This document shows positions 58,421 through 64,000 of a stretch of DNA of 64,000 bases, piece by piece. The position numbers and the translations under genes are program-made. Position 1 is the first letter of the stretch. Each line of letters opens with the position of its first letter. The DNA comes from Lonicera japonica (lineage: Eukaryota; Streptophyta; Magnoliopsida; Dipsacales; Caprifoliaceae): assembly GCA_021464415.1 (NCBI GenBank), contig JAKCWG010000685.1:1-64000 (forward strand), given 5' to 3'. The notes below the pieces were generated by a model. The model did not search any database, had not been told where the DNA came from, and saw only the letters and a list, made by a program, of their open reading frames with translations.

Positions 58421-58852
58421 GAAACACAACCACAAAACCCTAGCCGCCCCACCACCACCATGCAAACAACCCACATATCACCTTACAACACCATCCTAAA
58501 CCCTAAACCTATCCTACAACACCCGCAGCCACCCACACACAACCGGATCAAACTTCTGTGCATTCGTCCATCGCCTACAGACACCCAATCAAACCAAAAA
58601 TCTCACCAACGTCCTCGTCTTCAATAGACGATTCAAAATCTGTTTGAATCACCTCCGTACAAGCCCCGCACGCGCTCTCACGCGCCTCCAGTACAATCAG
58701 ACCTCCCGCAGCGCTTCGTCCACGCGCCTGCTGCCACGTCAGCCCTAGCGCCACGTCAGCACCACGTCATCTGACACGTCACGCCATGTCAGCAGACACG
58801 TCATCTGCCACGTCAGCCCTACTGCCACGTCACCCTGCCACGTCACTGGCCG
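58421..58852 (+). other. Copia untranslated leader
   Basis: GC-richer than its surroundings, with repeated GCCACGTCA words (about 58735-58850). No long frame. It precedes the probable gag start. Confidence 0.6.
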
Positions 58853-59625
58853 TTGACCGGACCCGTGACCGTTGACCAGCAGAAATCCTTTCTGGCATTT
58901 TTAGACTTTCTGAACACAACTGCAGCCTCAGAATTTCCAGATTCAACCCCGATCACTAGGTACTCTGTCTTACTTCAATGGATTCCGACACCACTTCAAG
59001 AATTGGCTCATCCACAAAGGATTCCCCTCTCATCATTCAAACTGAGGGCTCCTCATTTAATATCGGCCTCCTACTAGATGAGACCAATTATGATATCTGG
59101 TCTTAACTCATGGAAATACACATCGCGGAGAAACAAAAATTCTCCTTTATTCAAAGTTCAGCCTCAATTCCGAAAGAAGGAACACCGGAGTTCGATAAAT
59201 GGTACCCCGATAATCAACGAGTCAAACGCTGGCTCTTAATGTCCATGAAACCAGAAATCATGAAACGCTACATTCGCATTCCTACAGCTCAAGAAATTTG
59301 GAAATCATTGTCTACGGCATTTCATGATGGGGCTGATGAACTACAGGTTTTTTCTCTGAACCAACAGGCTTTTTCCGCCAAACAGGGTGGGCGACCAATA
59401 TCTGAATTTTATGGGGAGCTGACAAAAATATTCAGCGAGTTGGACCATCGTGATAAGGTAATTATGGAAAGTCCTAGTGATGTAGAGTCGTACAGGAGGT
59501 CAATTCAACGCTTAAGAGTCCACATTTTTCTTGCCGGGTTAGATAATGAACTTGAACAAATCCGGGGTTTTGCGAAAGGATCCAATTCCAGAACTAGAAG
59601 AGGTATATGCCCTGGTTCGTTGTGA
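58853..59625 (+). pseudogene. Copia gag, with frameshifts and a stop
   Basis: An N-terminal frame starts at 58853. A frameshift near 59040-59050 moves it to the frame reading LLLDETNYDIWS, followed by TAA (59104-59106). The frame then continues as LMEIHIAEKQKFSFIQ and KRWLLMSMKPEIMKRYIRIP, ISEFYGELTKIFSELD and IQRLRVHIFLAGLDNELEQI, typical of UBN2-type copia gag. Another shift near 59565 moves the frame to the pol side. Gag would form the virus-like particle. Confidence 0.85.
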
Positions 59626-60721
59626 AGTTCTTCGACGACAAACAATGAGCCCAGCAACAGAAACTGTGGCTATGGTAGCCCGTAATCAAGCCCCTTCCAA
59701 TTTAAATTGGCGAAATTCAGAGAAGCGATCTGGTAACCGGCCAAATGACTCTCGGGGCTCCAACTCCAAATACCCTCCATGCTCTGTCTGCGGACTTACC
59801 GGACACTCGAAAAAGGCTTGCTATGAAATCGTTGGTTATCCGGATTGGTGGAAAGATACTCACAATCGCAAAACAGGTCCAAACGCAGAGGGAGGTAACA
59901 AACAGGCCTCAGGCTTACTCACCACCACAGGTACATCAGGTATGGCTTTAAATTCTGTCTCTGTTTTGAATAATACATGGGTAATTGATTCTGGTGCCAC
60001 TGATCATATGACATCTAATTTAAACATGATTACTCCTTTAATTCCATCACCTCAGACCTTTGTTTCCACAGCCAATGGTGTTCCAGTTCCTGTAGTAGGA
60101 AAAGGATCAGTCAATCTATCAGAAACCCTGAACCTAAGCTCTGTCCTAGTAGTACCATCCCTAGATTATAATCTATTATCTGTTGCTCAAATAACTAATG
60201 CCCTACACTGCATTGTCATATTTTGGCCTTCTCATTGTGTTTTTAAGGACATTCAGACGAAGCAGACGATTGGTTGTGGAGTTAGGCGCGGGAAATTGTA
60301 CTACCTGGACCTGGAGTTGCACAGTACAGATCGTTTGCACAAAGCCTTGAACACTAGTACATCTGAAAAGAAGAATGTCGATGAACTTTGGTTATGGCAC
60401 TGTCGGTTAGGACACGCATCATTTAATTACTTAAAGAAACTATTTCCCAGCTTAATTAATAAAGTTGGTTCTTCTGTTTTTCATTGTGAGACTTGTGAAC
60501 TGGCTAAGAGCCATCGTACCTCATTTAAACCTTCATTGAATAAAAGTTCAGTTCCATTTATGATTATTCATTCTGATGTATGGGGTCCATCTCACATTTC
60601 TTCTTTAAGTGGTATACGATGGTTTGTCACATTTATTGATGATTGCACTCGAATGACGTGGGTTTGTCCCATGAAATCCAAAAGTGAAGTTAGTAGCCTA
60701 TTCCAAGGATTTCATAAATAG
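59546..60721 (+). pseudogene. Copia zinc knuckle, protease and integrase N-half
   Basis: The frame carries a CCHC knuckle (CSVCGLTGHSKKAC), the protease active site VIDSGATDHM, the GAG-pre-integrase motif LWHCRLGHASFNYL and the start of the integrase core (IHSDVWGPSHISS, then FVTFIDDCTRMTWV). It is closed by TAG at 60719-60721, in the middle of integrase, where related elements continue. Confidence 0.9.
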
Positions 60722-60781
60722 ATCCGTACACAGTATAATGCTACTATTCAAATTCTTCGCAGTGACAATGGTGGTGAATAT

Positions 60782-62314
60782 ATGAGTACAGAGTTACAGG
60801 AATTCTTCAAACTCAATGGGATCATTCACCAGACTACATGTCCTTATACACCTCAACAGAATGGGGTTGCCGAACGGAAAAATCGTCATCTGTTGGAAAT
60901 AGTTCGGGCATCATTGATTGGCGCTAACACGCCAACCTCATATTGGGGCGAAGCACTGTCCTCGGCTGCCTATTTGGTAAATCGCATTCCCTCCGCTACA
61001 CTTGATTTTCAGACACCCTTCGAAGTTCTAGCTAAATTTGTCTTGGCCCCTACCGTGTCCAATCTTCCTCCCCGGGTGTTTGGATGTGTCACATTTGTCC
61101 ACTTACCAAAGGAACAACGACATATGCTTGAACCTCGCGCTCTCAAGTGTGTCTTTGTCGGGTATGCGTCTTCTCAGGAAGGGTATCGGTGTTATCATTC
61201 TCTTACACAGAAACTGTACGTCACCATAGACGTTACGTTTCATGAAGAAACTATGTACTTTGACAGGACTAAACTTCAGGGGGAGCACTATAAGGAAGTT
61301 CAGTTATTTGGGAATGTCAATGATGAGGAAGAGACAAGCTCAATAACGGTAGTACCACCATTAACTTCAGATTCACCACCATTAATCGCCGAGACAACAG
61401 AAACAACAGAAATCCTTTCAAATGAAGTTGAGTCGTCTCAGTTTCTGCATAACGCAAACAACCAATCGTCTACTTCAAATATCCCTGAAACTGAGCTCTC
61501 CCAGGTATCTCCTTCTATTCCTATAAAGAAACTTCCTAACCGAACAAATAGAGGTATACCTAAACCCACATATGACCCAGATTTTACCAGTAAAGCCAAA
61601 TATCCCATGAGTAATTATGTGTCGTATGACCAGTTAACTGCATCTAACAAATCCTTTGTGAATCAATTATCTTCTGTATCTATTCCTAACAGTGTGCAGG
61701 AAGCCTTATGTGATTCTCAGTGGAAATTGGCAATGGATGAGGAGATGAAATCCTTGTTAAAAAATGACACATGGGAATTAACAGAATTACCAGCAAGAAA
61801 GAAGAAGGTGGGTTGCAAGTGGGTATACACTGTGAAATTTAAAGCAGATGGTACAATCGAAAGATTCAAGGCAAGATTAGTTGCAAAAGGTTACACACAA
61901 ACACATGGGATTGATTATCTGGAGACATTTGCGCCAGTCGCAAAAATCAATACAGTGCGAGTGTTACTCTCATTAGCTGCGAATTTGGACTGGCCTCTAC
62001 AACAGTTTGATGTGAAGAATGCCTTTTTACATGGGGATTTAGAGGAGGAAGTATATATGGAGTTCCCACCTGGATATAAGATTCTGGTTGAGCATACAAA
62101 TAAAGTCTGCAAATTAAAGAAATCGTTATATGGGTTAAAACAATCCCCTAGAGCTTGGTTTGGGAGATTCGCGAGATCAATGCGAAAGTTTGGGTACAAC
62201 CAGAGTAATTCTGATCATACTTTATTTCTGAAAAGGAGCCATGGGAAGCTTACATCTCTTATTGTCTATGTAGATGATATGGTGCTCACAGGAAACGACC
62301 CTCAAGAACAATAG
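60782..62314 (+). pseudogene. Copia integrase C-half and reverse transcriptase
   Basis: Integrase resumes with LRSDNGGEY just upstream of 60782, then PYTPQQNGVAERKNRHL (DDE third residue). After the variable linker come the RT motifs KWVYTVKFKADGTIERFKAR, FAPVAKINTVRVLLSLAA, DVKNAFLHGDLEEEVYM, LYGLKQSPRAWF and the catalytic YVDDMVLTG. TAG at 62312-62314 breaks the RT shortly after the YVDD box. Confidence 0.92.
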
Positions 62315-62317
62315 GCA

Positions 62318-63226
62318 TTGAAGAAGCTCTTATCTCAGGAATTTGAGATGAAAGATCTTGGAAACTTAAAGTATTTTCTGGGGATCGAGGTGTCTAGATC
62401 ATCAAAAGGCATATTTCTATCTCAGAGAAAGTATGCCCTAGATTTACTGAATGAAACCGGGATGTCTGCCTGCCAACCATCAAAGACTCCAATGGAGGAA
62501 GGATTAAAATTAGAGGTCGAACTAGATCAAGTACCCGTGGATAGAGGGCGTTATCAGAGATTGGTAGGAAGATTAATGTACCTCGCACATACAAGGCCTG
62601 ATATATCCTATGCATTGAGTATCGTCAGTCAATTCTTGCATAATCCAGGGGAAAAGCATATGCAGGCAGTTATGAGGATTATCAGTTACCTTAAAGCAGC
62701 ACCTGGAAAAGGAATTCTATTCCAGAAAAATGAAGATATTCTGAAAGTTGAAGGATACACTGATGCTGATTGGGTAGGTAATATATGTGATAGGCGATCT
62801 ACTTCAGGGTACTTCACATTTGTAGGAGGAAACTTGGTTACTTGGAGAAGTAAGAAGCAAAATGTAGTATCCCGATCAAGCGCAGAAGCAGAATATCGAG
62901 GGATGGCAGTTGGTATACAAGAGTTATTATGGTTGAAACTGCTACTGACAGATCTCGGTTTTCCTCCAACAGAACCCATGGTACTATATTGCGACAACAA
63001 GGCATCGTGTGATATCGCACACAATCCAGTTCAACATGATAGAACAAAGCATGTTGAAGTGGATAGGTTCTTCATCAAAGAGAAGTTAGAAGAGAAAGTT
63101 ATTTCTGTCCCTCATGTACGCTCCGAAGATCAGTTAGCTGACATTCTCACCAAGGCAGTGACAAAGAAGATATTGACCAAGCTAATTAGCAAGTTGGGCA
63201 TGTTCGATATATGTGTGCCAACTTGA
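62318..63226 (+). pseudogene. Copia RT thumb/connection and RNase H
   Basis: The frame reads EFEMKDLGNLKYFLGIEV, TRPDISYALSIVSQFL, GYTDADWVGN, DRRSTSGYFTFVGG, SSAEAEYRGMA and LYCDNKASCDIAHNPVQHD, in the order of copia RNase H. It ends DICVPT just before the polypurine tract. Confidence 0.92.
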
Positions 63227-63233
63227 GGGGGAG
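63225..63233 (+). promoter_or_regulatory. Polypurine tract
   Basis: GAGGGGGAG lies directly before the 3' LTR and would prime plus-strand DNA synthesis. Confidence 0.9.
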
Positions 63234-63445
63234 TATTAGAATATATAGATATGGTAGAATATATATAGATATGGTAGTATATATATAAATGGTATAGTTG
63301 ACTACCACCATAATTCCTAGAATTATGGGATATTACTTTTGTTTCCATGTACAGCTCATTCACTCCCTATTTAAGGGACCTTTGTACTCATTCATAAGAT
63401 CATCAATATAAGTTATTCTCTCATCTCTCTCTCTAATCGTCAACA
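63234..63445 (+). repeat. 3' LTR of the copia element
   Basis: TATTAG...CAACA, 212 bp. It is identical to the 5' LTR from GGTATAGTTGACTACC onward except one G/A difference, and is followed by the AAAAT target duplication. Confidence 0.92.
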
Positions 63446-64000
63446 AAAATAACATACCCTTTTGGTTCTTTCTCCATTATGTCTAGAGCCAACATTATTC
63501 CCCCACTGGGTATGGGGGTTCTCACATAGCCTGATTTCGCCCTGAAATAGTTTTTGCCGTGGAAGTACCGGTCTTTCAAGTCTACTATGGAGCTTCGTTC
63601 TCCCAATCCAGCGAAATAGTGGACTGACTTGATCCAACTCATTTCTTCACAATCTTGGTCCGTAACAATCCCAAGTTCAGGAAACACCCTGTTCAGTATG
63701 TCAGCGGCTTCTTCTCTTGAACCCAAATAAAACCCGTTAAAAGTGGCAAAAAGTCTGATATTACCTTTCCTTTCCGGCAATCCTGCACCAACAGAGCACG
63801 ACAAGTAAAACTCGTCATCAAGAATCGGTGCAGCATATTGCCACTTGTGTACCAACTCGGCCACTTGTTCTTTAGTGCCTGGTCTAGACACAATGAAGCT
63901 AGTTACAGTTTTTGGTACTTTAATCAATTTGATTTTCCACGCATAAACAATCCCCCAAACACCACCACCCCCTCCTCTAATGGCCCAAAACACATCTTCC
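63446..64000 (-). pseudogene. BBE-like FAD-linked oxidase, middle part; gene runs off the window
   Basis: The minus-strand frame reads FWAIRGGGGGVWGIVYAWKI, the end of the FAD-binding domain, then KLIKVPKTVTSF, the substrate domain (DEFYLSCSVGAGLP, LFATFNGFYLGSREEA, SWIKSVHYFAGLGERSSIV) and LDIMEKEPKGYVI at the insertion point. The residues that would bind FAD covalently lie N-terminal, beyond 64000. Together with 57779-58201 this gives about 325 of the roughly 530 residues usual for the family. No intron is visible, as in many BBE-like genes. Confidence 0.9.

Larger units (their letters stand above)
58202..63445 (+). mobile_element. Ty1-copia retrotransposon, 5.2 kb, inserted in the BBE-like gene
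   Basis: Two near-identical LTRs (58202-58408 and 63234-63445) enclose the PBS, gag, protease, integrase, reverse transcriptase and RNase H in copia order. The target duplication AAAAT lies at 58197-58201 and 63446-63450. The LTRs differ by one base in their right ~145 bp, plus changes and a 5-bp net indel in the AT-rich left part, so insertion is fairly recent. The polyprotein frame carries three in-frame stops and at least two frameshifts, so the element is not autonomous as read. It lies antisense to the host gene. Confidence 0.95.

Overview
This window is AT-rich nuclear DNA from a flowering plant. It is most likely a eudicot, because it carries TIR-type NLR immune receptor genes with plant GT-AG introns, a berberine-bridge-enzyme-like oxidase and plant-type Ty1-copia, CACTA, hAT, Mutator and Harbinger-like elements. 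I cannot name the species. Almost everything is either an NLR gene, a broken piece of one, or a mobile element.

Layout. 1-2800 is a duplicated upstream NLR region, with a short inverted-repeat transposon at 201-437. 2801-6713 is a complete-ended CACTA transposon (TSD CTA) that carries an antisense-oriented, frameshifted fragment of what looks like NRPD1, the largest subunit of RNA polymerase IV. 7514-14583 is TNL1, a five-exon TIR-NB-ARC-LRR-C-JID gene disabled by four small indels. 14584-18990 holds repeated copies of the NLR 3' flank with copia debris. 19000-27500 holds retroelement scraps, several MITEs, four truncated 5' stubs of TIR exons and a second copy of the window's left end. 28079-34921 is TNL2, an apparently intact paralogue predicted at 1166 residues, with a hAT-type element in intron 1. 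34922-46500 holds further 3'-flank copies, a 1.5-kb solo LTR and copia fragments. 46600-50230 holds more TIR and C-JID debris, including one piece on the minus strand. 50454-55900 is a decayed minus-strand copia element. 57779-64000 is the 3' part of a BBE-like FAD oxidase gene on the minus strand, split by a young 5.2-kb copia element (58202-63445, TSD AAAAT).

How it fits together. The locus is an NLR cluster that grew by local duplication of whole genes and of 5' and 3' pieces. TNL2 is the only copy that reads as a working receptor: TIR NADase module, nucleotide switch, LRR sensor and C-terminal jelly-roll. TNL1 and at least eight fragments are relics that could still be transcribed. A roughly 190-bp upstream block with a W-box-like motif recurs eight times near NLR 5' ends. 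The most unusual object is the CACTA element carrying a piece of the Pol IV silencing machinery. The copia insertion into the BBE-like gene is the clearest recent gene-disrupting event.

All family calls come from reading motifs in the translated sequence; no database search was run.
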